Shown here in pieces: positions 24,943-34,747 of a DNA stretch of 64,000 nucleotides. The DNA comes from Amycolatopsis vastitatis. GTDB taxonomy: Bacteria; Actinomycetota; Actinomycetes; Mycobacteriales; Pseudonocardiaceae. The notes beneath the pieces were generated by a model. That model was given only the letters and a program-made list of their open reading frames with translations. It searched no databases and had not been told where the DNA came from. The position numbers were made by a program, and so were the translations under genes. The first letter of the stretch is position 1, and each line of letters begins with the position of its first letter. The stretch lies in assembly GCF_002234595.1 (NCBI RefSeq), contig NZ_NMUL01000039.1, positions 186,001-250,000 of the forward strand. Direction: 5' to 3'.

Positions 24943-25955
24943 CCGAACTTCGCTGGGGCCTGCTGGCCGCCGGGACCATCGCCGCCCACTTCGCCGCGGG
25001 CGTCGAGGAGAGCAAGCACGGCAGGCTGGCCGCCGTCGGCGCGCGGGATGCCGACCGGGCGCGGGAGTTCGCCAACCGCTTCGACATCCCGAAGGCGTAC
25101 GGAAGCTACGAAGACCTCCTCGCCGACCCGGACGTCGACGCCGTGTACGTCTCGACGCCGCATGCGATGCACAAGGAATGGGCCATCGCCGCCGCCGAAG
25201 CCGGCAAGCACGTGCTCTGCGAAAAGCCGCTGACGGTCACCGCGGCCGACGCCGAGGAGGTGATCACCGCCGCGCGCAAGCACGACGTCTTCCTGATGGA
25301 GGCGTTCATGTACCGGCTGCACCCGCAGACCCGGCGGCTGGTGGAGCTGATCTCCTCCGGCGCGATCGGCGAGGTCCGGGCGGTCGACACCACGTTCTCC
25401 TTCGACAGCAACCCGGAGGAGACCGCCCGGCTCGCCGATCCCGCGCTCGGCGGCGGCGGAATCCTGGACGTCGGGTGCTACTGCACGTCGCTCGCCCGGC
25501 TGGTCGCCCAGGCCGCGACCGGGCAGGACGTCGTGGAGCCGTCCGAGGTCAGCGGGATGGCGCACCTGTCCGCCACCGGCGTCGACGAGTGGGCAACCGG
25601 CCTGCTGCGGCTGCCCGGGGACATCCTCGCGACGATCTCGTGCGGGATCCGGCTGACCCGCGAGGACGGCATCCGCGTCTTCGGCTCGCGCGGGCAGCTC
25701 CACGTCCCGCGGCCCGCGTGGATCCACCCGCTGCGCGGGCCCGGCGTCTCGCAGATCGTCCTGACCCCCGCCGACGGCGAGCCGGAGGTCATCGAGGTCG
25801 AAGCCACCCAGGGCGTCTTCGCGCGCGAAGCGGACCACGTCGCCGCGCACGTCGACGACCGCCAGGCGCCGGAGCTGACCTGGGCGGAGACCCTCGCCAA
25901 CATGCGCACGCTGGACCGCTGGCGCGAAGCCGTCGGCTACGGGCGTCGCCCGTGA
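24939..25955 (+). CDS. Gfo/Idh/MocA-family oxidoreductase inside the cob operon
   Basis: A 338-residue NAD(P)-dependent dehydrogenase. The N-terminal Rossmann part (WGLLAAGTIAAHFAAGVEES) is followed by VLCEKPLTV, the EKP motif conserved in the family, and the C-terminal sheet domain with GGGILDVGCYCTS, typical of the Idh/trans-dihydrodiol dehydrogenase subgroup. GTG start and stop overlap cobM and cobK by 4 bases, so it is fully inside the operon. No cobalamin role is established for this family; sugar or inositol oxidation is the norm. Confidence 0.9.
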   Translation: MTELRWGLLAAGTIAAHFAAGVEESKHGRLAAVGARDADRAREFANRFDIPKAYGSYEDLLADPDVDAVYVSTPHAMHKEWAIAAAEAGKHVLCEKPLTVTAADAEEVITAARKHDVFLMEAFMYRLHPQTRRLVELISSGAIGEVRAVDTTFSFDSNPEETARLADPALGGGGILDVGCYCTSLARLVAQAATGQDVVEPSEVSGMAHLSATGVDEWATGLLRLPGDILATISCGIRLTREDGIRVFGSRGQLHVPRPAWIHPLRGPGVSQIVLTPADGEPEVIEVEATQGVFAREADHVAAHVDDRQAPELTWAETLANMRTLDRWREAVGYGRRP

Positions 25956-26671
25956 TCCTGATCCTCGGCGGAACCGGCGAAGCGCGGCAGCTCGCCGAAG
26001 CGCTGACAAAGCGCGAAGTCCGCGTTGTCTCTTCGCTCGCAGGACGCGTCGCCCGGCCGAGGCTCCCGGTCGGCGAAGTACGCGTAGGCGGCTTCGGCGG
26101 TCCCGAAGGCCTCGCGCTCTACCTGCGCGAAAACCGGATCGAAGCCGTCGTGGACGCCACGCATCCCTTCGCCGAGCGGATCGGGACCAATGCGGCCATG
26201 GCGGCCGAACTGACGAAAACGCCTCTCCTGCGGCTCGCCCGGCCGGGCTGGCAGCCGGGGCCGGGAGACGTCTGGCACTGGGCGGACGATCTCGCCGAGG
26301 CCGCGCGGATGCTCCCCGCCCTCGGCAAACGCGTCTTCCTCACCAGTGGCCGCCAGGGCCTGCCCGCCTTCGCGCACCTCGACGGCCTGTGGTTCCTGAT
26401 CCGCTGCGTCGACCCGCCCGCGCCCCCGCTGCCCCGCCGGCACGAGCTGATCCTGGCCCGCGGCCCGTACGAAGTGGCCGCCGAGCGCGAGCTGCTCAGC
26501 CGGGTCGACGTCCTGGTCACCAAGGACTCCGGCGGCGCGCAGACCAGTGCGAAGCTGACGGCGGCGCGGGAGCTGAACGTCCCCGTCCTGGTGATCAGGC
26601 GGCCGGAACGCCCCGGCACCGAGACCGCCGAAACCGTCCCCGAAGCCGTCGAATGGGTCCTGCGCAGATGA
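25952..26671 (+). CDS. cobK: Precorrin-6A reductase
   Basis: NADPH-dependent reduction of precorrin-6A to dihydro-precorrin-6. The 239-residue protein starts VILILGGTGEARQLAEAL, contains VVDATHPFAERIGTNAAMAA, and ends with VTKDSGGAQTSAKLTAAREL then VPVLVIRRPE, all CobK signatures. The GTG overlaps the preceding stop and the TGA overlaps bluB. Confidence 0.95.
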   Translation: MILILGGTGEARQLAEALTKREVRVVSSLAGRVARPRLPVGEVRVGGFGGPEGLALYLRENRIEAVVDATHPFAERIGTNAAMAAELTKTPLLRLARPGWQPGPGDVWHWADDLAEAARMLPALGKRVFLTSGRQGLPAFAHLDGLWFLIRCVDPPAPPLPRRHELILARGPYEVAAERELLSRVDVLVTKDSGGAQTSAKLTAARELNVPVLVIRRPERPGTETAETVPEAVEWVLRR

Positions 26672-27327
26672 TCGAAGAGTTCTACGAAGTCCTGCGCAAG
26701 CGGCGGGACGTCCGCGGCGAGTTCACCGGCGAGCCCATCCCCGAAGCCACCCTGACGCGGATCCTCGAGGCCGCGCACGCCGCGCCGAGCGTCGGGCTCA
26801 CGCAGCCGTGGGACTTCGTGCTGGTCGACGACGTCGAGACGCGCCAGAAGTTCGCGAAGCACGTCCACGAGGAGCGAGAGGTCTTCGCGGGTCAGCTCGG
26901 CGAAGACCGCGCGAGCACCTTCGCGAACATCAAGATCGAGGGCATCCTCGAGGCGAGCCTGGGCATCGTCGTCACCTACGACCCGGCGCGCGGCGCGCCC
27001 GACGTGCTCGGCCGGCACGCCATCGCCGACGCCGGCCTGTACTCGGTCTGCCTGGCGATCCAGAACCTCTGGCTGGCGGCCACCGCCGAAGGCTTCGGCG
27101 TGGGCTGGGTGAGCTTCTACCGCGAACCCTTCCTGAACGAGCTGCTCGGCATCCCCGACGGCATCCGGCCGGTCGCGTGGCTGTGCGCCGGCCCGGTGAG
27201 CCGGCTCGAGACCGTGCCGGACCTGGAGCGCCACGGCTGGCGTAGCCGCCGTCCCCTGACCGCGGCGGTCCACCACGGACGGTTCACCCCGCGTGACCCG
27301 GGGGCTGCGTCAGCCGCCGCCGTCTGA
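26668..27327 (+). CDS. bluB: 5,6-Dimethylbenzimidazole synthase
   Basis: Oxygen-dependent nitroreductase-fold enzyme that breaks down reduced FMN to the B12 lower ligand. The 219-residue protein has YEVLRKRRDVRGEFTG, LEAAHAAPSVGLTQPWDFVL and GVGWVSFYREPFLNELLGIP. ATGA overlap with cobK places it last in the operon, and its product feeds CobT. Its need for oxygen agrees with the CobG-type aerobic ring contraction encoded nearby. Confidence 0.93.
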   Translation: MIEEFYEVLRKRRDVRGEFTGEPIPEATLTRILEAAHAAPSVGLTQPWDFVLVDDVETRQKFAKHVHEEREVFAGQLGEDRASTFANIKIEGILEASLGIVVTYDPARGAPDVLGRHAIADAGLYSVCLAIQNLWLAATAEGFGVGWVSFYREPFLNELLGIPDGIRPVAWLCAGPVSRLETVPDLERHGWRSRRPLTAAVHHGRFTPRDPGAASAAAV

Positions 27328-27345
27328 CCCGTTAGCGTTGCGCCG

Positions 27346-30300
27346 ATGCGTCTGATTGCCGTAGCGCTGGGGCTGCTCTCGGCCTTGTGCGCGCTGGCTT
27401 TCCCCTTCCTGCCGGTGGTGCAGGACACGGCGGAGGTCGTCTGGCCGACCGGCAGCGACACCCGCTCCGTCAACGCGCCCTTGACCGGTTACTGGGCCCA
27501 GGACCTGCGCGCCGAACTGCCGTGCGCGGCCATCCGCTCGGTCGACGCCCGCACGAACGGCCCGGGCCTGCTGCTCGCCACCGCGCCGGACGGCCGCACC
27601 GACCCGAAGGCCGGCAACGGCGTCGGCCTGCAGCTGCGCGTCGACAACGGCGTGCTGCTCGCCTCCAGCCAGGGCCAGCAGATCGCCCAGCAGCCGCTGC
27701 CCGCCGAGAAGTGCGACGTCGAGCTGGACGTCGACGCGACGCAGATGACCCTCGCCGTGGCCGGGACGCCGATCTTCCACGCGGGCGGCGACGTCCGCCC
27801 CCGCGTGATCGGCATCTACTCCTCGATCAACTCGAGCAAGGACCCGATCGCCGGCCTGCACGTCTCGGTCGTGCCGGACACGCGCTACCAGACGTCGCCG
27901 ACCGCGTTGAAGATCATCGTCGGCGTGCTTGCCGTGCTTTCGCTGATCGGCTCCCTGATCGCGGTCTGGCACCGCGACTCCGGCTTCGCGAGACGCGCGC
28001 CGCGCTGGGCGCCGGTCGGCTGGTGGCGGCTGACGATGCGGGACGTGACGGTGATCGCCGCGCTCGGCGCGTGGGTCTTCATCGGGCCGGTGACGTCGGA
28101 CGACGGCTACATCCTCACGATGGCGCGGGTCACCGAGGCGACCGGCTACCTGACGAACTACCACCGCTGGTTCGGCGTCGCCGAAGCGCCGTTCGGCTGG
28201 TTCTACCACGTCTTCGAGCTGATGACGCACGTCAGCACGGTGCCGCCGTGGATCCGGCTGCCGTCGTTCCTGCTCGGCGTGCTCAGCTGGCTGCTGATCA
28301 GCCGCGAGGTGATGCCGCGGCTCGGCACGCAGATCCGCACCAGCCGCCCGGCCAGCTGGGCCGCCGCGACGGTGTTCCTGATCTGGTGGATGCCCTACAA
28401 CAACGGCGTCCGCCCGGAACCGGTGGCCGCGCTGGGCTCGCTGCTGGCGATCTGCGCGGTGGAGCGTGCGCTGGTGACGCGGCGGCTGCTGCCGCTGTGC
28501 CTCGGCCTGACCGCCGCCGGGTTCACCCTGGCCGCGACGCCGACCGGGCTGATCGCGGTGGCCCCGTTCCTGGTCGCCGCGCGCCCGCTGTTCAAGCTGA
28601 TCCGCCAGCGCGCGACCGAGAACGGCTGGATGCCGGTGGTCGCGCCGGTCGCCGCGGCCGGGCTGCTGGTGCTGGTCGTGGTGTTCGCCGACCAGACGTT
28701 CGCGACGGTCCAGGAAGCGACGCGGATCCGCACCCAGGTGGGCCCGAACCTGTCGTGGTTCCAGGAGCTCTCGCGCTACCAGCTGCTGTTCGAAAGCCTG
28801 CCGGACGGCTCGGCGCCGCGCCGCTTCCCGGTGCTGCTGGTGCTGCTGTGCACCGGCACCTGCCTGGTGATGCTGCTGCGCCGCGGCCGCATCCCCGGCG
28901 CGGCGCTCGGCCCCGCGCGCCGCCTGATCGGCACGACGGCGCTGTTCTTCCTGCTGCTGGCCCTGACACCGACGAAGTGGACGCACCACTTCGGCGCGTT
29001 CGCCGCGGTCGGCGCGTCGATGGCGGCGCTGACCGCGCTCGCGACCGGCTCGACGGTGCTGCGGTCCAGCCGCAACCGCGCCGCGTTCCTCGCCGGGCTG
29101 CTGGTCGTCGCCGCGCTGGCCGCGACCGGGCCGAACACCTACTGGTTCGTCTCGCGTCTCGGGGTCCAGTGGACGAACGTGGCGCCGTCGGTCGGCGGCA
29201 TCCCGCTGTCGACGATCCTGCTGGTGGGCGCCGGGATCGCGGGGGTGTACGCGTTCGTCGAGAACGTCCGCGCGCACCGGCCGGGGCTGCCCGCGCAGGT
29301 CCAGGAGGGCAAGCGCCGCGCGCTGCGGCTCGGGTCCCTGTCGCTGGTGGTGGTCTGTGGCCTGGTGGCGGCGGGCGAGTTCGTCACGATGGCGTGGGCG
29401 ATCCACAACCAGGCCGGCAGCTACAGCCTGGGCGCGGCGAACGTCGGGCACCTGTTCGGCAAGAGCTGCAACCTGTCCGACCACGTGATGGTGGAGCGCG
29501 ACGCGGCGACGAGCATCCTGCACCCGCAGCCCGAGCAGCGGACCGTTCCGGTGAAGCCGCAGGAGACCTCACCGCTGCCCAACCCGGACCAGGACAACGG
29601 CCGTGTCCAGACCGGCTTCCACACCCGCCCGGTCGACGACAAGGACCCCCTGGCCGAGCCACCGCACGGGTTCACCCCGGAGACCGTGCCGATGTGGTCG
29701 AGCTACCTCGACCCGGAGACGCGGGCGGGCCGGCTGCGCAGCGACTGGTACGCGCTGGCGGAGAAGCCCGCGGACGGCCAGATCGTGGTGGCGACGGCGG
29801 GTGCGCCCCGCCGTCCGACGTCGGTCAGCCTCGACTACGGCGTCGACACCCCCGACGGCGTGAAGATCCTGCGCAGCCAGTTCATGCTGCCGCCGGGCTC
29901 GGGTACCGGCGGCTGGAACGACACCCGCATCAACCTGCGCGACCTGCCGCCGGAGACGAACGCGGTCCGCATCAACATCGTCGACAACGACCTGACGGAG
30001 GACGGCTGGATCGCGGCGTCGGCCCCGCGCGTCCCGACGTTCACGACGCTGACGGACCGGATCGGGTCGAAGCCGGTGTACGTCGACTGGCCGGCGTCGT
30101 TCGTGTACCCGTGCGTCCAGCCGGTGACGTCCCACGACGGGATCTCGCAGGTCCCGGACTACCGCATCACCGCGGGCGGCCTGGCGGACGAGGCCCAGTG
30201 GGCGTCCTCGACCAACGGCGGCCCGATCGGGTGGCTGGAGGAGCTGGCCGAGGAGCCCGAAGTGCCGAGCTACCTGATCGGCCAGCCGAGCCAGTCCTGG

Positions 30301-30435
30301 GGACAGCTGCTGCAGATCGAGCCGTTCACCGAGGGCATCGCGCCCACGATCGTGCACGGGGAGAAGACGGTGCCGGGCTGGTGGTCTCCCGGGCCGGGGC
30401 CCCGCCAGCCGAACGGCAAGGACCCGACGCGGTGA
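27346..30435 (+). CDS. Emb-type cell-wall arabinosyltransferase
   Basis: A 1029-residue GT-C membrane glycosyltransferase of the mycobacterial EmbA/B/C family, which adds arabinofuranose from decaprenyl-phosphoarabinose to arabinogalactan. An N-terminal exported sheet domain precedes the first helices; D252-D253 in VTSDDGYILTMARV form the conserved catalytic acidic pair; about ten hydrophobic helices follow, and the C-terminal 350 residues are the exported carbohydrate-binding part. It starts 18 bases after bluB, so it might be read from the cob operon, but no functional link is known. Which Emb member it equals cannot be told. Confidence 0.92.
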   Translation: MRLIAVALGLLSALCALAFPFLPVVQDTAEVVWPTGSDTRSVNAPLTGYWAQDLRAELPCAAIRSVDARTNGPGLLLATAPDGRTDPKAGNGVGLQLRVDNGVLLASSQGQQIAQQPLPAEKCDVELDVDATQMTLAVAGTPIFHAGGDVRPRVIGIYSSINSSKDPIAGLHVSVVPDTRYQTSPTALKIIVGVLAVLSLIGSLIAVWHRDSGFARRAPRWAPVGWWRLTMRDVTVIAALGAWVFIGPVTSDDGYILTMARVTEATGYLTNYHRWFGVAEAPFGWFYHVFELMTHVSTVPPWIRLPSFLLGVLSWLLISREVMPRLGTQIRTSRPASWAAATVFLIWWMPYNNGVRPEPVAALGSLLAICAVERALVTRRLLPLCLGLTAAGFTLAATPTGLIAVAPFLVAARPLFKLIRQRATENGWMPVVAPVAAAGLLVLVVVFADQTFATVQEATRIRTQVGPNLSWFQELSRYQLLFESLPDGSAPRRFPVLLVLLCTGTCLVMLLRRGRIPGAALGPARRLIGTTALFFLLLALTPTKWTHHFGAFAAVGASMAALTALATGSTVLRSSRNRAAFLAGLLVVAALAATGPNTYWFVSRLGVQWTNVAPSVGGIPLSTILLVGAGIAGVYAFVENVRAHRPGLPAQVQEGKRRALRLGSLSLVVVCGLVAAGEFVTMAWAIHNQAGSYSLGAANVGHLFGKSCNLSDHVMVERDAATSILHPQPEQRTVPVKPQETSPLPNPDQDNGRVQTGFHTRPVDDKDPLAEPPHGFTPETVPMWSSYLDPETRAGRLRSDWYALAEKPADGQIVVATAGAPRRPTSVSLDYGVDTPDGVKILRSQFMLPPGSGTGGWNDTRINLRDLPPETNAVRINIVDNDLTEDGWIAASAPRVPTFTTLTDRIGSKPVYVDWPASFVYPCVQPVTSHDGISQVPDYRITAGGLADEAQWASSTNGGPIGWLEELAEEPEVPSYLIGQPSQSWGQLLQIEPFTEGIAPTIVHGEKTVPGWWSPGPGPRQPNGKDPTR

Positions 30436-30663
30436 CGGCTCGCCGTCGCCCGTTCGGGTGAAGCCGCTCTACCCTGAGTGGAGCAAATCGTGGGCCAGCG
30501 ATTCCTGTCTTGTTAACGCGATTAATGCGTGAAGAATGCACCGCCCGAAATATCCGTTACCGGCATCGACTCGATCACGAAACTGGTCAGTTCCCCTTCC
30601 CGGAACTATTTTTCCTTTCGCCCCGCCGACGTTGCCGGGGCACTCTCCGGAGGAGGACCAGCC

Positions 30664-32646
30664 ATGCGCAAACCCGCATTCCGGCTGCTCGCACTGGCCG
30701 CGACGGCCGTGACGACCGCCGGGCTCCTGATCGGGGCTCCCGCCGCCTCGGCCAGCGACCGGACCCCGCTGCCGGGCAGTGTCCCGGCCTGGGCGAAATC
30801 GTCCACCCGCGTCGGAGGAGCGAATGCGGCGGACAATGTGGCGTTCCGCGTTTACCTCGGCTGGACTGGCGACGCCGCCGCACTGGCGAGCCGCGTTTCG
30901 ACGCCGGGCTCGGCCGAATACGGCAGGTTCTTGACGGCGGCGCAGTTCCGGCAGCAGTTCGCGCCTGCGCCGAACGACGTGAGCGCGGTGCAGCAGTGGC
31001 TGCGCAAGGCCGGCTTCGACGTCGGCTACACCCCCGGCAACCGCCGGTTCGTCCAGGCCGAGGGCACGGTCGCACAGGCCGCCGCCGCGTTCGGCACCAC
31101 CTTCGGCGAGTTCGCGGTCGGCGGCAAGACGCTCCGCGCGCCCGAGAAGGACCTTTCGCTGCCCGCGGGACTGCCCTCGGCGGTCAGCGCGGTGGTCGGG
31201 CTCGACGAGTCGTTCGCGCTGCTCCAGCCCGCGGCGGGCCCGGCCGCGACGCCGTCGCCCGCCTTCGTCAACGCCCCGCCGTGCTCGGCCTACTACGGCG
31301 AGAAGACGACCGCGACGACGCTGACCCCGGACGGCATCAAGGTGCCGGACGCCTACGGCCACCCGAACCCGTGGGCACCGTGCGGTTACACGCCTTCGCA
31401 GCTGCGGAGCGCGTACGGCGTCCAGCAGGCCATCGCGTCCGGCACCAACGGCACGGGCCAGACCGTGGCGATCATCGACGCCTACGCGTCGCCGACGATC
31501 GTGTCCGACGTCAACACCTACTCGCGGCTGCACGGGCTGCCGCAGCTGTCCGGGAACCAGTTCAGCCAGGTCGTGCCGCCGGGCGTGTACAACCGGCCGC
31601 AGAACCGCAAGCAGGACCCGCAGGGCTGGTACGGCGAGGAGACCCTCGACGTCGAGGCGGTGCACAGCATGGCGCCGGGCGCGAAGATCGTCTACGTCGG
31701 TTCGCCGAACAACTTCCAGGACCTCGACGCGGCGATGAACCACGTCGTCGACCAGCACCTGGCCTCGATCGTGACCAACTCCTACGGCTTCTCGACCGAG
31801 CTGCTGCCGACCGGCTACGTCAAGCCGTTCAACGACACGCTCGTCGAGGCCGCGGCGACCGGCATCGGCGTGTACTTCTCCAGCGGGGACAACGCCGACG
31901 AGACCGGCGGTGTCGCGGCGAACTTCCCGAAGGCCACGCCGGACTGGCCCGCCGTGAGCCCGTGGGTGACCGCGGTCGGCGGCACCTCGCTGGGCGTCGG
32001 CGCGGGCGGCGAGTACCTCTTCGAGACCGGGTGGGAGACCGGGCGGTCGACGCTGACCGACGGTGCCTGGGTGCCCACCCCGCCGGGTGAGTTCCTCAAC
32101 GGCGCCGGTGGCGGCACCAGCCGGCTGTTCACCCAGCCCGCGTACCAGGCGGGCGTGGTCCCGAACACGATCGCGACGGCGAACGGCGCCCGGCCGCAGC
32201 CGATGCGCGCGGTGCCGGACGTGGCCGCCCTGGCCGACCCGAACACGGGCTTCCTGGTCGGGCAGACGCAGGCGTTCCCGGACGGTACGGCGAGGTACAG
32301 CGAGTTCCGCCTCGGCGGCACGAGCCTGGCGTCACCGCTGTTCGCCGCGTTCGTCGCACTGGCGCAGCAGCAGGCGGGCCGCGAGTTCGGCTTCGCGAAC
32401 CCGTTGCTCTACGCGAAGGCGGGCACCTCGGCGTTCCACGACGTCACGCAGCCGCCGTCGCCGATGGCGGTCGCGCGGGTCAACTACAACAACTCGGTGG
32501 ACGCCTCGGCCGGGTACTCGGCGGCCAGCCTGCGTTCCCTGGACGCCGACGCCGTCCTGACGATCCACGTCCGGAACGGCTACGACGACGTCACGGGCAT
32601 CGGATCGCCGAACGGCCCCGCGTTCCTGACCGCCCTCGGTCAGTAA
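30664..32646 (+). CDS. Secreted S53-family (sedolisin) serine peptidase
   Basis: A 660-residue exported protease. A signal peptide (about residues 1-32, ending APAASAS) is followed by a pro-kumamolisin activation domain (about residues 40-185) and the peptidase domain. Catalytic residues are seen as E325 and D329 in GEETLDVEAVHSM and S554 in GGTSLASPLFAAF; the calcium site is in the GYDDVTGIGSPNG tail. The ATG follows GGAGGAGG. Its stop overlaps the convergent cobIJ gene by 7 bases. Family members act best at acid pH outside the cell. Confidence 0.92.
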   Translation: MRKPAFRLLALAATAVTTAGLLIGAPAASASDRTPLPGSVPAWAKSSTRVGGANAADNVAFRVYLGWTGDAAALASRVSTPGSAEYGRFLTAAQFRQQFAPAPNDVSAVQQWLRKAGFDVGYTPGNRRFVQAEGTVAQAAAAFGTTFGEFAVGGKTLRAPEKDLSLPAGLPSAVSAVVGLDESFALLQPAAGPAATPSPAFVNAPPCSAYYGEKTTATTLTPDGIKVPDAYGHPNPWAPCGYTPSQLRSAYGVQQAIASGTNGTGQTVAIIDAYASPTIVSDVNTYSRLHGLPQLSGNQFSQVVPPGVYNRPQNRKQDPQGWYGEETLDVEAVHSMAPGAKIVYVGSPNNFQDLDAAMNHVVDQHLASIVTNSYGFSTELLPTGYVKPFNDTLVEAAATGIGVYFSSGDNADETGGVAANFPKATPDWPAVSPWVTAVGGTSLGVGAGGEYLFETGWETGRSTLTDGAWVPTPPGEFLNGAGGGTSRLFTQPAYQAGVVPNTIATANGARPQPMRAVPDVAALADPNTGFLVGQTQAFPDGTARYSEFRLGGTSLASPLFAAFVALAQQQAGREFGFANPLLYAKAGTSAFHDVTQPPSPMAVARVNYNNSVDASAGYSAASLRSLDADAVLTIHVRNGYDDVTGIGSPNGPAFLTALGQ

Positions 32647-34127
32647 CTCCGCGGGGTCCAGACGACGCCGTTCTCCGCGCGGGTCCTCGACGAGCCCACG
32701 ATCAGCAGGCAGCGCATGTCTACTGTGGACGGATCGAGGTCCCCGAGCGTGGTGATCCGGATGTCCTCCTCCGGCCCGCCGACGTCCCGCGCGACCACCA
32801 CCGGGGTCGCCGGGGCGCGGTGGCGGAGGAGGACGTCCCGGGCGTCGGCGAGCTGCGTCGTCCGGGACCGCGAAGCCGGGTTGTACAGCGCCAGCACCAG
32901 GTCCGCCGCGCCCGCCGCGTCGAGGCGCTTCTCGATGATCTCCCACGGCTTCAGGCGATCGGACAGCGAGAGCACGCAGTAGTCGTGCCCGAGCGGCGCG
33001 CCGACCCGGGACGCCGCTGCCTGCGCCGCCGTCACGCCCGGCACGATCCGGACCCGCACGCCCGTGCCGTGCCCCGCGGCGACCTGCTCCAGCACGGCCG
33101 ACGCCATCGCGAAGACCCCCGGGTCCCCGGAAGAGACCACGGCGACCCGGGCGCCCGAAGCAGCGAGCGACAACGCTTCGGCCGCGCGATCGGCTTCGAC
33201 GCGGTTGCCCGACGCGTGCCGCTGTTGCCCCGCCTTCTGCGGCACGCGCGCGACGTACGGCCCGTAGCCGACGATGTGCTCGGCCGCGTCCAGCTCCGCC
33301 GCGGCCTCCGGCGTCAGCCACTCCGGCCCCGCGGGGCCGAGGCCGACGACCACGACCTCGCCCGAACCGGCAGCGGGGGAAGCGGGCGGCGTGGGCGAAA
33401 CACGCGACGCATAGGCCGGCGAAGGCAGCAACGCCAGCGAAAAGTACGGGACCGTCGAGGGATCGACCGACGCCAACGGTGAGATCCGCTGCTGTTCCCA
33501 GGTGGCGCGCTCGACGTAGACGGCGTCGTCGAGCTTCCCGGCCTCTTCCAGGGCCTCCCGCACCGAACCGAACGTCCGCCCGAGCTTCAGCACGGCCGCC
33601 GCGTCGGTGTCCGCGAGGCGCCGCGCCAGTTCCGGGGCCGGCAGCGTGCCCGGGAGCACGGTCAGCACCTCGTCGCGCTGCACCAGCGGACGGCCGAGCA
33701 CCGCCGACGCCGCGCTCACCGACGTCACGCCGGGCACGACGACCGCGTCGAACCGCCCGGAAAGCCGTTCGTGCATGTACATGTACGAGCCGTAGAAGAA
33801 CGGGTCGCCTTCGCAGAGCAGGACGACGTCGCGGCCGGCGTCGAGGTGCTCGGCCAGCCGCTTCGCGCTCAGCTCGTAGAAGTCGGCGATCGCGCCCTCG
33901 TACCCGCCGGGGTGGTCGGTCGTCTCGGTGGTGACCGGGTAGACGAGCTTCTCCTCGATCTGCCCCTCGCGCAGGTACGGCTCGGCGACCGACCGCGCGA
34001 TGCTCCGGCCGTGGCGCGCGCAGTGGTACGCGATCACCGATGCTTCCGAAATCAGCCGGGCCGCCTTGACCGTCATCAGTTCCGGGTCGCCGGGGCCGAG
34101 CCCGACGCCGTACAGCGTGCCGGTCAT
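32640..34127 (-). CDS. cobIJ: Fused precorrin-2 C20-methyltransferase / precorrin-3B C17-methyltransferase
   Basis: One 495-residue chain with two tetrapyrrole methylase domains. The N-terminal CobI part begins LYGVGLGPGDPELMTVKAAR with LCEGDPFFYGSYMYMHERL and VPGVTSVSAASAVLG; the C-terminal CobJ part, from about residue 255, begins VVVVGLGPAGPEWLTPEA with VSSGDPGVFAMASAVLE. The fusion is the form known from mycobacteria. It carries out the C20 methylation and, after CobG, the C17 methylation with ring contraction. ATGA overlap with cobH. Confidence 0.95.
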   Translation of the reverse strand: MTGTLYGVGLGPGDPELMTVKAARLISEASVIAYHCARHGRSIARSVAEPYLREGQIEEKLVYPVTTETTDHPGGYEGAIADFYELSAKRLAEHLDAGRDVVLLCEGDPFFYGSYMYMHERLSGRFDAVVVPGVTSVSAASAVLGRPLVQRDEVLTVLPGTLPAPELARRLADTDAAAVLKLGRTFGSVREALEEAGKLDDAVYVERATWEQQRISPLASVDPSTVPYFSLALLPSPAYASRVSPTPPASPAAGSGEVVVVGLGPAGPEWLTPEAAAELDAAEHIVGYGPYVARVPQKAGQQRHASGNRVEADRAAEALSLAASGARVAVVSSGDPGVFAMASAVLEQVAAGHGTGVRVRIVPGVTAAQAAASRVGAPLGHDYCVLSLSDRLKPWEIIEKRLDAAGAADLVLALYNPASRSRTTQLADARDVLLRHRAPATPVVVARDVGGPEEDIRITTLGDLDPSTVDMRCLLIVGSSRTRAENGVVWTPRSY

Positions 34128-34747
34128 TCTTCGGCGCTCGCGAGTGCGTTGATCGCCGCGACGGCCATCGCGCTGCCGCCGCGCCGCCCGTGGACCACCA
34201 GGTAGGGCGCCGGTGCCCGCTTCGCGAGCTCCACTTTGGACTCCGCCGCGCCGACGAACCCGACCGGGACGCCGATGATCGCCGCGGGCGCGCCGACGCC
34301 TTCGTCGAGGATTTCCAGCAGGCGGAACAGCGCGGTCGGCGCGTTGCCGATCGCCACGACCGAGCCGGGCAGCTTGTCGCGCCACAGTTCCAGGGCCGCG
34401 GCCGAGCGCGTGGTGCCCCTGCGTTCGGCGAGCCCGGGCACACTGGGGTCCGACAGCGTGCAGAGGACCTCGTTGTCCGCGGGCAGGCGGCGCCGGGTGA
34501 CGCCGCTGGCGATCATCTGCGCGTCGCACAGGATCGGCGCACCGGCTTCCAGGGCGGCCCGGCCGGACTCGACGACGTCGAGCGTGTACCGCACGTCGTC
34601 GACCAGATCGACCATGCCGCAGGCGTGGATCATCCGGACCGCGAGGCCCGCCACGTCGTCGGGCAGGATCGCCAGGTCCGCCTCCTCGCGGATCGTGGCG
34701 AACGAGTGCCGGTAGATCTCGGCACCGTCCCGCAGGTAGTCGATCAC
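34124..34747 (-). CDS. cobH: Precorrin-8X methylmutase
   Basis: Moves the C11 methyl group to C12, giving hydrogenobyrinic acid. The 207-residue protein begins VIDYLRDGAEIYRHSFATIR, whose histidine is the family's proton donor, then RMIHACGMVDLVDDVRY, ILCDAQMIASGVTRRRLP and IGNAPTALFRLLEI. The GTG follows AAGGGGA and overlaps the cobG stop. Confidence 0.96.
   Translation of the reverse strand: MIDYLRDGAEIYRHSFATIREEADLAILPDDVAGLAVRMIHACGMVDLVDDVRYTLDVVESGRAALEAGAPILCDAQMIASGVTRRRLPADNEVLCTLSDPSVPGLAERRGTTRSAAALELWRDKLPGSVVAIGNAPTALFRLLEILDEGVGAPAAIIGVPVGFVGAAESKVELAKRAPAPYLVVHGRRGGSAMAVAAINALASAEE

Noticed and set aside
27310..29523. A 737-codon minus-strand frame opposite the arabinosyltransferase gene
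   Set aside because: Low-complexity arginine/glutamine-rich antisense product with no family features, while the plus strand encodes a clear Emb protein.
34127..34529. Upstream extension of cobIJ on the minus strand
   Set aside because: The extra codons are antisense-free but lie over cobH in another frame. The ATG at 34127 gives the exact family start and an ATGA junction.
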